A stretch of DNA of 30,064 nt from DATFES01 sp035457725 (GTDB taxonomy: Bacteria; Pseudomonadota; Alphaproteobacteria; CACIAM-22H2), in assembly GCA_035457725.1 (NCBI GenBank), contig DATIBC010000094.1, forward strand, positions 1 through 30,064. Reading direction: 5' to 3'. The stretch's first letter is position 1. Each line of letters starts with the position of its first letter. The notes beneath the pieces are model-generated. The model saw only the letters and a program-made list of their open reading frames with translations. It made no database searches and was not told where the DNA came from. The position numbers were made by a program, and so were the translations under genes. Of the stretch, positions 1 to 7,046 are shown piece after piece.

Positions 1-318
1 CGGCAAATGCCGGAATCCGCCATCGTTCATCATCCGCAAGGCCTCGATCGCCGATGCGTCCGGCCCGATCGTGCTCGGGCGCGGCGTCATGACTTCCGTC
101 AGCGCGGTGGCATCAGGATCACGGCCTTCGGCGACCACCCGGTTGACCATGTCGCGTTCGGTGAAGATCCCGGCCAATCGATCGTCGGCATCGATCACCA
201 ACACGGCGCCAACGCGGCGGGATTTCATCCGGCGGGCCGCCTCGCGGACCGTCGCCGACCCTGGAAGCTTCAACAAATCCTGATTTTGAACGACGTCGGG
301 AATGAGCCGCCGCACCAT
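1..318 (-). CDS. CBS-domain protein, partial (runs off left edge)
   Basis: This is the first 106 codons of a protein made of cystathionine-beta-synthase (CBS) domains, small modules that usually bind adenine nucleotides and regulate a partner. A complete first CBS unit is visible: a PGSATVREAARRM stretch, then RVGAVLVIDADDRLAGIFTERDMVNRVVAEG. A second begins with VMTPRPSTIGPDASAIEALRMMNDGGFRHLP and is cut by the window edge. The ATG at 318 follows a GAGGGGGA ribosome site, which supports the start. Stand-alone CBS proteins of this form are usually about 140-150 residues with only the pair of CBS motifs, so the gene probably ends shortly outside the window. The partner cannot be told from here. 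Confidence 0.85.
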   Translation of the reverse strand, partial: MVRRLIPDVVQNQDLLKLPGSATVREAARRMKSRRVGAVLVIDADDRLAGIFTERDMVNRVVAEGRDPDATALTEVMTPRPSTIGPDASAIEALRMMNDGGFRHLP

Positions 319-435
319 GGTCGGTTCCCCCTCGAGACGAGGACAGCCGCCGGAGTTGGTCGGGCGATCCTAGCACGACGAATGCCGGTCTTACCTAGAG
401 CGTGATCCGCTTTAGCGCAGTCATGTCGCGCGCGC

Positions 436-461
436 CCAGGTTCGACGGGCTCGCCATGGGG
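436..461 (+). repeat. Intergenic repeat copy, 'TTCGACGGGCTC' type
   Basis: The sequence CCAGGTTCGACGGGCTCGCC followed by ATGGGG matches the general form of the short 'CTTCGACAAGCTCAGGATGAGG' repeat scattered between genes in many alphaproteobacteria. A second copy lies 16 bases further on in the opposite orientation. The family assignment is from memory of that consensus. Confidence 0.45.
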
Positions 462-476
462 CAATTTATCAGTCCG

Positions 477-512
477 CGCCCTCATCCCGAGCTTGTCGAG
501 GGATGAAGGGCG
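477..512 (-). repeat. Palindromic intergenic repeat, 'TCGACAAGCTC' type
   Basis: An imperfect palindrome: CGCCCTCATCCC (477-488), an 11-base centre GAGCTTGTCGA, then GGGATG-A-AGGGCG (500-512). The arms pair over 12 positions with one bulged A at 506. The minus-strand reading contains TCGACAAGCTCGGGATGAGG, the usual core of this repeat class. It could fold as a hairpin at the 3' side of whatever is transcribed from the AraC side, but there is no T-run to make it an obvious terminator. Confidence 0.5.
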
Positions 513-787
513 AGGGGTAAAACCGGCGATTCAACCTTGGCGGATCATACCCTAGTCAAGCGCCAAGCCGGTTGCCTCGCGCGCCGTGATATGAAAACAG
601 GGTATTGTGATTCGGCGTCGCCGCGGCGCGTCGATAGTTCGGGGCCGGTCATGAACTGGGTAGCGCCGATGTCAATCCGCGCGGACCGGTTTACCTGCCC
701 GATCGTCGCCTGGATCTCGATGTTCTGCCGACCGCCATCCAGAATACTATGCGGTGCCCGCGCCGACGGCGTGCCGCGCGACGATCG

Positions 788-1348
788 CTAGGCGGCCTCG
801 GCAATCGGCGGATCGGTCGATGGCGCAGTTCGGCGCCTCGATGGGCTTACGCCAGGCATGGGCCGGCGGCTGATGCCGCCGCGATCATCCGAATAACCGT
901 TCGTACGCGACGCGACGCGGATCGTGTCGCGGAAGCGGCCTGGCGTCTGGCTATGGATTCGCTTGAAGTGCCGGCTGAAATGCGTCTGGTCGACGAAGCC
1001 GACGTCGGCGGCGATGGCGGCGATCGGCTCGCCTCGCTCCAACATTTCGGTGGCGCGCTGGATGCGGATACGGATCAGCAGGGCATGCGGCGTGACGCCG
1101 AGCTCCCGTCGGAAGGATCGAATGATTTGATATGGCGTGCGCTGCGTGAGCGCCGACAGATCGGTGAGACTGACGCGGCCCGCGAAATTGGCCAACATGT
1201 GCTCGAGCGCACGTCGCACCGAACCGGATAGACCGCGCACCGTGGCCGAGTCAGTGACGAAATCCGCCATCGCACCCACGGCGTCGCCCGCGTCTCGCGG
1301 CCTGACGATGACAACCGGTTTTGGCTCCGGAGTATCCGGATCGAGCAC
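788..1348 (-). CDS. AraC-family transcriptional regulator (short form)
   Basis: A 186-residue DNA-binding regulator. Residues of about 40-140 form the two helix-turn-helix units of the AraC/XylS domain: VSLTDLSALTQRTPYQIIRSF for the first, then IAAIAADVGFVDQTHFSRHFKR and TPGRFR for the second, which is the signature part of the family. The N-terminal part is only about 45 residues, too small for the usual ligand-binding domain, so the protein is short compared with the common 250-320 residues. The GTG start at 1348 is supported by GGAGGAG five bases upstream. The tail after residue 145 is basic and low in complexity. It is divergent from the lysR gene. The target genes are unknown; the neighbouring importer and thiamine-diphosphate enzyme operons are candidates by position. 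Confidence 0.85.
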   Translation of the reverse strand: MLDPDTPEPKPVVIVRPRDAGDAVGAMADFVTDSATVRGLSGSVRRALEHMLANFAGRVSLTDLSALTQRTPYQIIRSFRRELGVTPHALLIRIRIQRATEMLERGEPIAAIAADVGFVDQTHFSRHFKRIHSQTPGRFRDTIRVASRTNGYSDDRGGISRRPMPGVSPSRRRTAPSTDPPIAEAA

Positions 1349-1432
1349 GTAAGCTCCTCCCCGGGTATGGCGCGATATTCGACTTGGCTTGGTCGCTACT
1401 AATAGCCGATTAGTCCGTGGTTCATCATTGAT

Positions 1433-1443
1433 TTACAATGTAA
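1433..1443. promoter_or_regulatory. TTACA-A-TGTAA palindrome in the araC/lysR intergenic region
   Basis: A perfect 11-base palindrome in the AT-rich region between the two divergent regulator genes, overlapping a CATTG-ATTTA-CAATG repeat at 1426-1440. It may be an operator half, but no family-specific assignment is possible. Confidence 0.3.
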
Positions 1444-1454
1444 TTTTTGTCATT

Positions 1455-1479
1455 ATCGATTGATTTATTATCAATCGAT
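1455..1479. promoter_or_regulatory. Inverted repeat ATCGATTGA-N7-TCAATCGAT just upstream of lysR
   Basis: Two perfect 9-base arms (1455-1463 and 1471-1479) separated by seven AT bases, ending seven bases before the preferred lysR start. LysR-type regulators usually repress their own gene by binding a dyad of about this size, so this is a good candidate autoregulatory operator. The core TCGATT...AATCGA recurs as an inverted repeat in front of the importer operon at 5890-5927, which would fit one regulator acting at both places. The functional role is inferred. Confidence 0.5.
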
Positions 1480-1486
1480 CAGCGTC

Positions 1487-2392
1487 ATGTTGCGCCTGCC
1501 TCCACTGAACGCACTACGGGTATTCGAGGCCGCCGCCCGACACGCAAGTTTCAAGCGCGCGGCCGAGGAACTTTGCGTGACGCAGGGCGCCGTCAGCCGC
1601 CATGTCCAGAAGCTCGAAGACGATCTCGGCGCCAAGCTGTTCGCCCGACACCACCGCCAAGTCCGGCTGACCAAGGAAGGAACGGAGTATCTGGCGATCG
1701 TCCGCGACGCGCTTGGACGGATTTCGCAAGCGACCAACTCGCTGCGCTCGCGGGGCGAGGAACGGATGCTGAAGGTGAAGCTGCCGATCACCTGCGCCGT
1801 GCGCTGGCTGGTGCCGCGGCTCGCCCGGTTTCATGGACTGCATCCGGAAATCTCGGTGCAGATCACCACCTCGCATGAACGGGTCGATTTCCGCCGCGAG
1901 GATATCGACGTGGCGATCCATTATGGTCAGCGCGCCGACAAGGGCCTGGCCAGCGAAACGCTCTTCAACGAGGTGCTGGTGCCGATCTGCAGTCCAAAGC
2001 TGCTGCGCAAACCGCCGATGCTCCGCAGTCCGCGCGACCTTGCCCATCATGTGCTGTTGCATTCGATCCGCCGCCCTGACGATTGGCGGCTGTGGCTGAC
2101 CGCCGCCCACGCGAGCGACGTCGAGGGCGAGCACAGCCTGATCTTTGAGAATTCGAGCCTGACCTACCAAGGCGTCACCGACGGTCTCGGCCTGGCGGTG
2201 GCCCAACTCGCCTTCGCGGCTGACGATCTGGCGTCTGGACATTTGATCGCGCCATTCGACATCCAGGTTCGAAACGACTTGGCTTATATGCTGGTGTTTC
2301 CCGCCGAGCGCGCCGGCACGCAGAAAATCCGGCGTTTTCGCGATTGGATCACGGCCGAGGCCGAGGCGACACGACGGGCGATCGACGCCTGA
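1487..2392 (+). CDS. LysR-family transcriptional regulator, GcvA-like
   Basis: A 301-residue LysR-type regulator. The N-terminal winged helix-turn-helix reads LPPLNALRVFEAAARHASFKRAAEELCVTQGAVSRHVQKLE, the form typical of the GcvA branch. A linker helix and a periplasmic-binding-protein-like effector domain (from about residue 90 to 290) follow. I chose the ATG at 1487 rather than the TTG at 1460 because the family starts directly before the LPPLNALR motif. The gene is convergent with the ABC importer operon (27 bases between stops) and divergent from the AraC-type gene. The inverted repeat at 1455-1479 lies directly upstream. By position it probably controls the importer and perhaps the divergent enzyme genes. 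The effector cannot be read from sequence. Confidence 0.9.
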   Translation: MLRLPPLNALRVFEAAARHASFKRAAEELCVTQGAVSRHVQKLEDDLGAKLFARHHRQVRLTKEGTEYLAIVRDALGRISQATNSLRSRGEERMLKVKLPITCAVRWLVPRLARFHGLHPEISVQITTSHERVDFRREDIDVAIHYGQRADKGLASETLFNEVLVPICSPKLLRKPPMLRSPRDLAHHVLLHSIRRPDDWRLWLTAAHASDVEGEHSLIFENSSLTYQGVTDGLGLAVAQLAFAADDLASGHLIAPFDIQVRNDLAYMLVFPAERAGTQKIRRFRDWITAEAEATRRAIDA

Positions 2393-2418
2393 ACCATCGG
2401 CCGTCCCGGCAACTTGCG

Positions 2419-3183
2419 TCAGGCTCGGCGATGCAAGCGGTGGTCGATGAACAAAAGGAACGCGTTCACGGTGCCGGCGAACGCCACCAGCATGAACGTC
2501 AGCGACATGATCACGTCCATATTGTGGAGGCCGATCGCGTTCATCAGCATGAAGCCGATGCCGCGCCGCGAGCCGAACATCTCGCTTAGCAGCGTGCCGA
2601 TCAACGTCAGGGCAAAGCCGACGCGAAGCCCGGTGAATACCTCGGGCAGCGTCGCCGGCAACAGAACGGTGCGCAGCATCGCCCAGGCGTCGAGATTCAT
2701 CACCCGACCCGTCTTGACGAAGACCGGCTTGATGTTTCTTACCGCGTTCATGGTGAACAAAATGATCGGTATCACCCCGTGGAGCGCGCCGAAGGCTATT
2801 TCGGCGCTGATGCCGATCCCGAAGAACAGCAGAATTATCGGATACAGCGTCACTTTGGGAATCGAATAGATTCCGACGAGTATCGGTTCCGCCACTTCTC
2901 CCGACAGTCGATGGAAGCCTAGCGCGGCGCCGATGAGTATGCCGGCCGTGCAGGCAAGGATCAGCGCCACGATGAAGGCGTTCCCCGTTGCGATCGCGTG
3001 CGGCCAGAACTCCGCGGCGCCTAGGAGCCGCAGCGTGTAGTCGAGCGTGCCGAACGGCGTCGTCATCGCGACGTCCCCGCCCCAAGAATGGGCGAGCTGC
3101 CATAGCCCCAGGAAGCACGCGATGAAGATCAGGAAGTCCAGCGTGCGGCTGCGCAGGAACCTCGTCGTGCCGCGCGCCGTCAA
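2419..3183 (-). CDS. ABC transporter permease, NitT/TauT (SsuC) type, second permease
   Basis: A 254-residue inner-membrane permease of the nitrate/sulfonate/taurine importer family. About six hydrophobic segments are visible, beginning with LDFLIFIACFLGLWQLAHSW. The cytoplasmic EAA-like loop contains LDAWAMLRTVLLPATLPEVFTGLRVGFALTLIGTLLSEMFGS, the site that docks the ATPase. It is the last gene of a four-gene operon and its start overlaps the stop of the upstream permease by four bases (ATGA at 3180-3183), so the two are translationally coupled and probably form a heterodimeric channel. Most importers of this class use one permease gene as a homodimer, so the pair is mildly unusual. Confidence 0.9.
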   Translation of the reverse strand: MTARGTTRFLRSRTLDFLIFIACFLGLWQLAHSWGGDVAMTTPFGTLDYTLRLLGAAEFWPHAIATGNAFIVALILACTAGILIGAALGFHRLSGEVAEPILVGIYSIPKVTLYPIILLFFGIGISAEIAFGALHGVIPIILFTMNAVRNIKPVFVKTGRVMNLDAWAMLRTVLLPATLPEVFTGLRVGFALTLIGTLLSEMFGSRRGIGFMLMNAIGLHNMDVIMSLTFMLVAFAGTVNAFLLFIDHRLHRRA

Positions 3184-3932
3184 TGCAGCCCCCTTCGCGC
3201 CATCAAGACCTTCTCCCAGGCGTGCAGCGACATGTTGACCACAAGGACCAGCGAGAGAATGAACAGGATGATCGCGTACATCGTGCGATTGTTGAAATCG
3301 TGGTAGGCGAAGCCGATTTGGTACCCGAGGCCGCCGCTCGATAAAATAAACTCGGACCCGATGACGCCGATGAAAGAGTAGGCGATGGCCAGCTTGACGC
3401 CGGTGAACAAGTATGGCGCGGCGCTGGGCAAAACGACGCGGAACATCGTCGACACTCGGTTCATTCCGAAGATCTTGGCGGTTTTAAGCAGGACCGGCGC
3501 CACCCGGTCGAGACCGTTGAGCGTGTTAATGATCATGGCGGCCACCGCGTATAGGAAGCCGATCATCACCTTCGGCGTGTCGTTGAGGCCGAACATCACG
3601 ATGAACATCGGATAGAAGACGAAAACGGGAACCGAGTAATACGCGGCGAGCAGCGGATCGACGGTGCGACGCAGTCGCGGCAGGGCATGGACAATGGCTC
3701 CGACCGCCGCGCCGACGACGATCGCCGAGCCGAGCGCGATGCACACCGCGGTCAGTGTCCGGTAGATGTCGGTATGCAGCCGTCCCGCGGTCAACAGGCC
3801 CCAAAGGCCGACCAGCATTTGCGACGGCGGGATCATCGTGAATGCCGAGATCCATCCGATCCGGCATAGCAGCTCCACCACCGTCACGGCGCCGACGAGC
3901 ACGACGATTCTGAGCTTGGTCGCCAACTTCAT
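3180..3932 (-). CDS. ABC transporter permease, NitT/TauT (SsuC) type, first permease
   Basis: A 250-residue inner-membrane permease of the same family as its downstream neighbour but clearly diverged from it. Hydrophobic segments start with LRIVVLVGAVTVVELLCRIGW. The ATPase-docking loop reads MNRVSTMFRVVLPSAAPYLFTGVKLAIAYSFIGVIGSEFI. It begins four bases after the ATPase stop and ends overlapping the next start, so the genes are tightly coupled. The substrate of the importer is not deducible. The family covers nitrate, taurine, alkanesulfonates, pyrimidine precursors of thiamine and aromatic acids. Confidence 0.9.
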   Translation of the reverse strand: MKLATKLRIVVLVGAVTVVELLCRIGWISAFTMIPPSQMLVGLWGLLTAGRLHTDIYRTLTAVCIALGSAIVVGAAVGAIVHALPRLRRTVDPLLAAYYSVPVFVFYPMFIVMFGLNDTPKVMIGFLYAVAAMIINTLNGLDRVAPVLLKTAKIFGMNRVSTMFRVVLPSAAPYLFTGVKLAIAYSFIGVIGSEFILSSGGLGYQIGFAYHDFNNRTMYAIILFILSLVLVVNMSLHAWEKVLMARRGLH

Positions 3933-3936
3933 CGCG

Positions 3937-4743
3937 CTAACCCGCCCGGGTCTGATGCTGCATGGCCTTGAGCGATTCGGCGCGCAGCAGCGTCCATAAA
4001 CGGCTGGTGATCGCGCCGAAGTCGGGGCTGGAGACGATGGTGCTGTCGCGATTGCGCGGCCACCCGGTCTCGACGATCTCGAGGAAGCGGCCGGGGCGCG
4101 CCGACATCACTCCGACGCGGTCCGACAGCATCGCCGCTTCGTCCAGCGCGTGCGTGATGAGCAGCACCGTGGCGCCGGTCTGGCGCCACAAGTTCAGCAG
4201 CTCGTCGCCCATCAGAAGCCGCGTTTGCTGATCGAGCGCGCCGAAGGGCTCGTCGAGCAGGATCAGCCGCGGCTGCAGCACCAAGGTCCGGGCGATGCAG
4301 ACGCGCTGGCGCATACCGCCGGACAGTTGCGCCGGGTAAGCATTCGCAAACTCGGTTAGCCCCATCAACGTCAACGCATTGGAGACCCGCTTTCGGACGT
4401 CGGCGGAATCGACGCGTTTTCGACGGAGGCCGAACGCGATGTTGTCCCATACGGTGAGCCAGGGAAAGCTCGCGTCATCCTGGAACACGACGCCGACGCC
4501 CTCCGGCACCGCGCCGGCGACCGCTGCGCCATTGATGACCACCTGGCCGTCGCTGGCCCGGGTCAGGCCGGCGATCACGTCCAGCAACGTCGATTTGCCG
4601 CACCCCGACGGACCGACCACGCCGAAGAATTCCCCGGCCCTCAGTTCGACGTCGATTGGCCCCAAGGCGTGCAGCGGCTCCTGTCCGCCGCCACGCACGA
4701 AGAAGCGCGTCACCCCCTTGAGGACGACGTGCGCATCGCTCAT
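3937..4743 (-). CDS. ABC transporter ATP-binding protein, NitT/TauT (SsuB) type
   Basis: A 268-residue ATPase that powers the importer from the cytoplasmic face. All motifs are intact: Walker A GPSGCGKS (44-51), Q-loop Gln88 in VVFQDDASFPWLTVWDN, signature LSGGMRQR (140-147), Walker B LILLDE (160-165), D-loop and switch His198 in LLITHALDEA. The FPWLTV and HALDEA sequences are typical of the nitrate/taurine subfamily. It lies between the binding protein (103 bases upstream) and the first permease (four bases downstream). The length is normal and nothing suggests inactivation. Confidence 0.93.
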   Translation of the reverse strand: MSDAHVVLKGVTRFFVRGGGQEPLHALGPIDVELRAGEFFGVVGPSGCGKSTLLDVIAGLTRASDGQVVINGAAVAGAVPEGVGVVFQDDASFPWLTVWDNIAFGLRRKRVDSADVRKRVSNALTLMGLTEFANAYPAQLSGGMRQRVCIARTLVLQPRLILLDEPFGALDQQTRLLMGDELLNLWRQTGATVLLITHALDEAAMLSDRVGVMSARPGRFLEIVETGWPRNRDSTIVSSPDFGAITSRLWTLLRAESLKAMQHQTRAG

Positions 4744-4846
4744 GGCCGATCCCTTGCGACGTCGGCCCGATGGGTGCGTCGCGCTCCCGCGCGAGCAACG
4801 ACGGACCGCCCCGCGATTGGTCGCGGGGCGGTCCTATCGTGTCGCG

Positions 4847-5842
4847 TCACAATTTGGTCCGCAACTCTTCGGGCAGGAACGACTGATCGATCATCTTCGA
4901 CCAGTCCACCTTACCGACATCGTGGCCCAGCAATTTTTGCGCGTTCATCAGATTTTCCAGCGTTTCGATGTAGATATTGCCCGGCCCCCAGTGCGGAATG
5001 TCGAGCTTCGTCGCCTTCTTCATCATTTGCCTGATCACGTCCTCGGCGACGGCGACGTCGACCTTATAATCGGCCGCGACCGCTTCGGCGGCCTCGCGCG
5101 GATTGCTCGCCATGAACTCCACGGCCTTGCGACGCGCCTTCAACATCGCGCGGAGAAAGTCGGGCCGTGCCTTGGCGACCCGGTCGGTGGTGATGGCGAG
5201 AGTATCCACCATAGGCGGCAGCACGTCGGTCGACCACACGAGCAGGCGGTACTTGCTCTTCGACTTGGCATAAAGCGGTTCGGCGAACGGAGCCACATCG
5301 AGTTCCCCATGCTCGAGCGCCGCGAGCCCTGGGCCGAATCCGCCGGTCGAAATCGTCGTCGCCTCGTTCGGCTTGTAGCCGGCGGCTTCGAGCAGCATCA
5401 AGGCGAGGGCATGAGTCGTCGAATTGGGATTGGTGAATCCGATCTTGCGGCCTTTCAGGTCCTTGATTGTCTTGACCGGCGAATCGAGTTTCGTCACCCA
5501 GCCGATTTCGGCGGTGGTGTTGGTCGTTCCGGCGATGATCTTGATGTCGGCCCCGCCGCGTATGGCGGCGACGATCGCGGTCAACCCCGCCTCGCCGAAC
5601 GGCAAATTGCCGGCGAGGAGATTGCGGATCGTCGGTGCTCCGCCGGGAGAGCTGCGGATGCCGGTGATGTCGATTCCGGCCTCCTTGAAATAGCCCTTTT
5701 TCAACGCCACGCCATAGGGCATGCCGTTGGTTCCGACGCCGTAGTTCGAAATCTCGATCTCTTCGGCTTGCGCGGTCGCGATGCCGGCCAGCAGCGCCAG
5801 CCCGACTAGGCCGACGCGGCATGCGTGTCGGTGCTGCGTCAT
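4847..5842 (-). CDS. ABC transporter substrate-binding protein, NitT/TauT type
   Basis: A 331-residue periplasmic binding protein that delivers the substrate to the importer encoded downstream. The N-terminus (VGLVGLALLAGIATAQA, then EEIE) is a classic Sec signal peptide. The mature part begins ISNYGVGTNGMPYGVALKKGYFKEAGID, as in SsuA/TauA/NMT1-like proteins. Two adjacent ATGs exist at 5845 and 5842; the second has better spacing (five bases) from the AGGGGAGG site, so I prefer it. The open frame extends upstream to 6358, but that part lies in the divergent promoter region and opposite the next gene and has no protein character. This first gene of the operon probably gives the most abundant product. 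Ligand unknown. Confidence 0.9.
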   Translation of the reverse strand: MTQHRHACRVGLVGLALLAGIATAQAEEIEISNYGVGTNGMPYGVALKKGYFKEAGIDITGIRSSPGGAPTIRNLLAGNLPFGEAGLTAIVAAIRGGADIKIIAGTTNTTAEIGWVTKLDSPVKTIKDLKGRKIGFTNPNSTTHALALMLLEAAGYKPNEATTISTGGFGPGLAALEHGELDVAPFAEPLYAKSKSKYRLLVWSTDVLPPMVDTLAITTDRVAKARPDFLRAMLKARRKAVEFMASNPREAAEAVAADYKVDVAVAEDVIRQMMKKATKLDIPHWGPGNIYIETLENLMNAQKLLGHDVGKVDWSKMIDQSFLPEELRTKL

Positions 5843-5889
5843 CATTTCCTCCCCTGCTTGTTGAGCGCCCAATCCAATGATGATGACAG

Positions 5890-5927
5890 GTCGATTCGAG
5901 GGCTCTAGTAGCAAATTGCAAATCGAC
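5890..5927. promoter_or_regulatory. Inverted repeat GTCGATT-N24-AATCGAC before the importer operon
   Basis: Perfect 7-base arms at 5890-5896 and 5921-5927 in the region between the divergent importer and lyase-like genes. The half-site TCGATT/AATCGA is the same as in the dyad before lysR (1455-1479). It is a candidate regulator site, by inference only. Confidence 0.4.
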
Positions 5928-5942
5928 GGTATTCCGCAATTT
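5913..5942. promoter_or_regulatory. Inverted repeat AAATTGC-N16-GCAATTT before the importer operon
   Basis: Perfect 7-base arms at 5913-5919 and 5936-5942, interlocked with the GTCGATT repeat. The left arm also belongs to a small palindrome, GCAA-A-TTGC (5911-5919). The segment is AT-rich relative to its surroundings, about 70-100 bases upstream of the binding-protein start and about 190 bases upstream of the divergent gene. Confidence 0.4.
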
Positions 5943-6131
5943 TCTCCTATAGCTCGTTGATCTTCCGTACCTAAATCAAGGGAAAAGCGCCAGCTTCGAG
6001 CCGGCCTGGGGGTATTCCGCTTCCGGCGTCCGCCAATTCGCCGAAGCCATCGACCGGGAGGTGTGTTTGCCACGATCGCGAGCCGTAACCGCACCGCCCC
6101 GGCCATGCGCCGGGCATGATCGGCCGACCCA

Positions 6132-7046
6132 ATGACACGGCCCTCCCTGCGCGCCGCGTTGGCCCGCGAGCGGCCGTTGGTGACGCCGCTGGCGCATGAT
6201 GCTCTGTCGGCCCGTCTCATCGAACGCGCGGGATTCGCCGCCTTCGCCATTGGCGGATCCGCGATGCTCGCCGCTCGGCATGCGCTTCCCGACATTGGCC
6301 TGATCGGACTCGCCGACATGGCGGCGGGCATCCGCGACATCGCCGCCGCCACCGCCATTCCCTTTCTCGCCGATGGCGACGACGGTTATGGCGACGTCAA
6401 GGGCGTGGCGCGCCTGGTCGAAACGTACGAATCCCTTGGCGTCGGCGGCATTCTCATCGAGGATCAGCAGCGCGAACGCAAACAGCAGCGGGCCGAAAAA
6501 GCGCAAGGGGTCGTCGACGCGGCGACGATCGGGCAGAAATTGCGCACGGCGCTCGCGGCGCGCGGCAATCCTGAAACCATGATCATCGGGCGTACCGACG
6601 CCTACGGCGTCTTGGGCCTCGATGCGGCGCTTCAGCGCGCCGATATGTTCCTGAGCCTCGGCGTCGAGGGCGTGTTCGTCGCCGGTCTGCGGACGCCCGA
6701 GGAGTTCGAACGGGTCGGAGCGACGCTACGCGGCGCGTTTCTGTCGGCGGCCATGTTCGAAGGAGGAGACACGCCGTGGCTCACTCCAGCGGCGCTCGCC
6801 GAAATGGGATTCACCCACGTGTCGTATCCGGCGACCGTGCTGTTTCGCGCCGTGGCCGCAATGAATTCGGTGTTGGCGGCCTTGCGCGGGCATGCCGAGG
6901 GTCGCGCGATGTTTCAACCGCTGGCCGAATTCGCTCAGGTGCGCGAGTCGGTCGACGACGCGGTTCGCTTGGCGCGCTGGAAACAAATCGAAACCGACTA
7001 CGGGCAGGGTCGGCCGCAATCCTCGGGCGTGGGAGCGACGGAATGA
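6132..7046 (+). CDS. Isocitrate lyase/PEP mutase superfamily protein, atypical active-site loop
   Basis: A 304-residue cytosolic TIM-barrel protein of the superfamily that breaks or forms C-C and C-P bonds next to an oxo-carboxylate (isocitrate and methylisocitrate lyase, PEP mutase, oxaloacetate decarboxylase). The metal-binding region is present as FLADGDDGYGD (Asp81, Asp83), followed by GGILIEDQ (Glu110) and IIGRTDAYG (Arg154). The gating loop after EDQ reads QRERKQQRAEKAQG, so the KRCGH catalytic motif of the lyases is missing, as is the EDK...NS pattern of true PEP mutase. The reaction is therefore uncertain; a decarboxylase- or hydrolase-like role is possible. The stop overlaps the start of the thiamine-diphosphate enzyme (ATGA), implying a coupled pathway. 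There is no strong ribosome site before the start. Confidence 0.82.
   Translation: MTRPSLRAALARERPLVTPLAHDALSARLIERAGFAAFAIGGSAMLAARHALPDIGLIGLADMAAGIRDIAAATAIPFLADGDDGYGDVKGVARLVETYESLGVGGILIEDQQRERKQQRAEKAQGVVDAATIGQKLRTALAARGNPETMIIGRTDAYGVLGLDAALQRADMFLSLGVEGVFVAGLRTPEEFERVGATLRGAFLSAAMFEGGDTPWLTPAALAEMGFTHVSYPATVLFRAVAAMNSVLAALRGHAEGRAMFQPLAEFAQVRESVDDAVRLARWKQIETDYGQGRPQSSGVGATE

Larger units (their letters stand above)
319..787. other. 469-base gap without a convincing gene
   Basis: No frame here gives a recognisable protein. The segment holds two copies of an intergenic repeat (436-461 and 477-512, listed separately) and, at 396-415, a 'TAGAGCGTGATCCGCTTTAG' stretch resembling intergenic sequence common in Bradyrhizobium-like genomes. 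On the minus strand between about 540 and 790 one open frame reads like a protein fragment (ILDGGRQNIEIQATIGQ, then IDIGATQFMTGPE). It lacks a start and a ribosome site and could be a gene remnant or chance. An 84-codon plus-strand frame at 537-791 has no recognisable content. Confidence 0.5.

Noticed and set aside
1514..3118. A 534-codon minus-strand frame across lysR and the second permease
   Set aside because: It overlaps two well-supported genes in other frames, and its translation has no recognisable motif.
5846..6358. N-terminal extension of the importer binding protein up to 6358
   Set aside because: The true start has a signal peptide and ribosome site at 5842-5854. The extension crosses the divergent promoter region and the start of the next gene.
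6776..7042. N-terminal extension of the thiamine-diphosphate enzyme
   Set aside because: This part is out-of-frame reading of the preceding lyase-like gene; the ATGA overlap gives a natural start at 7043.
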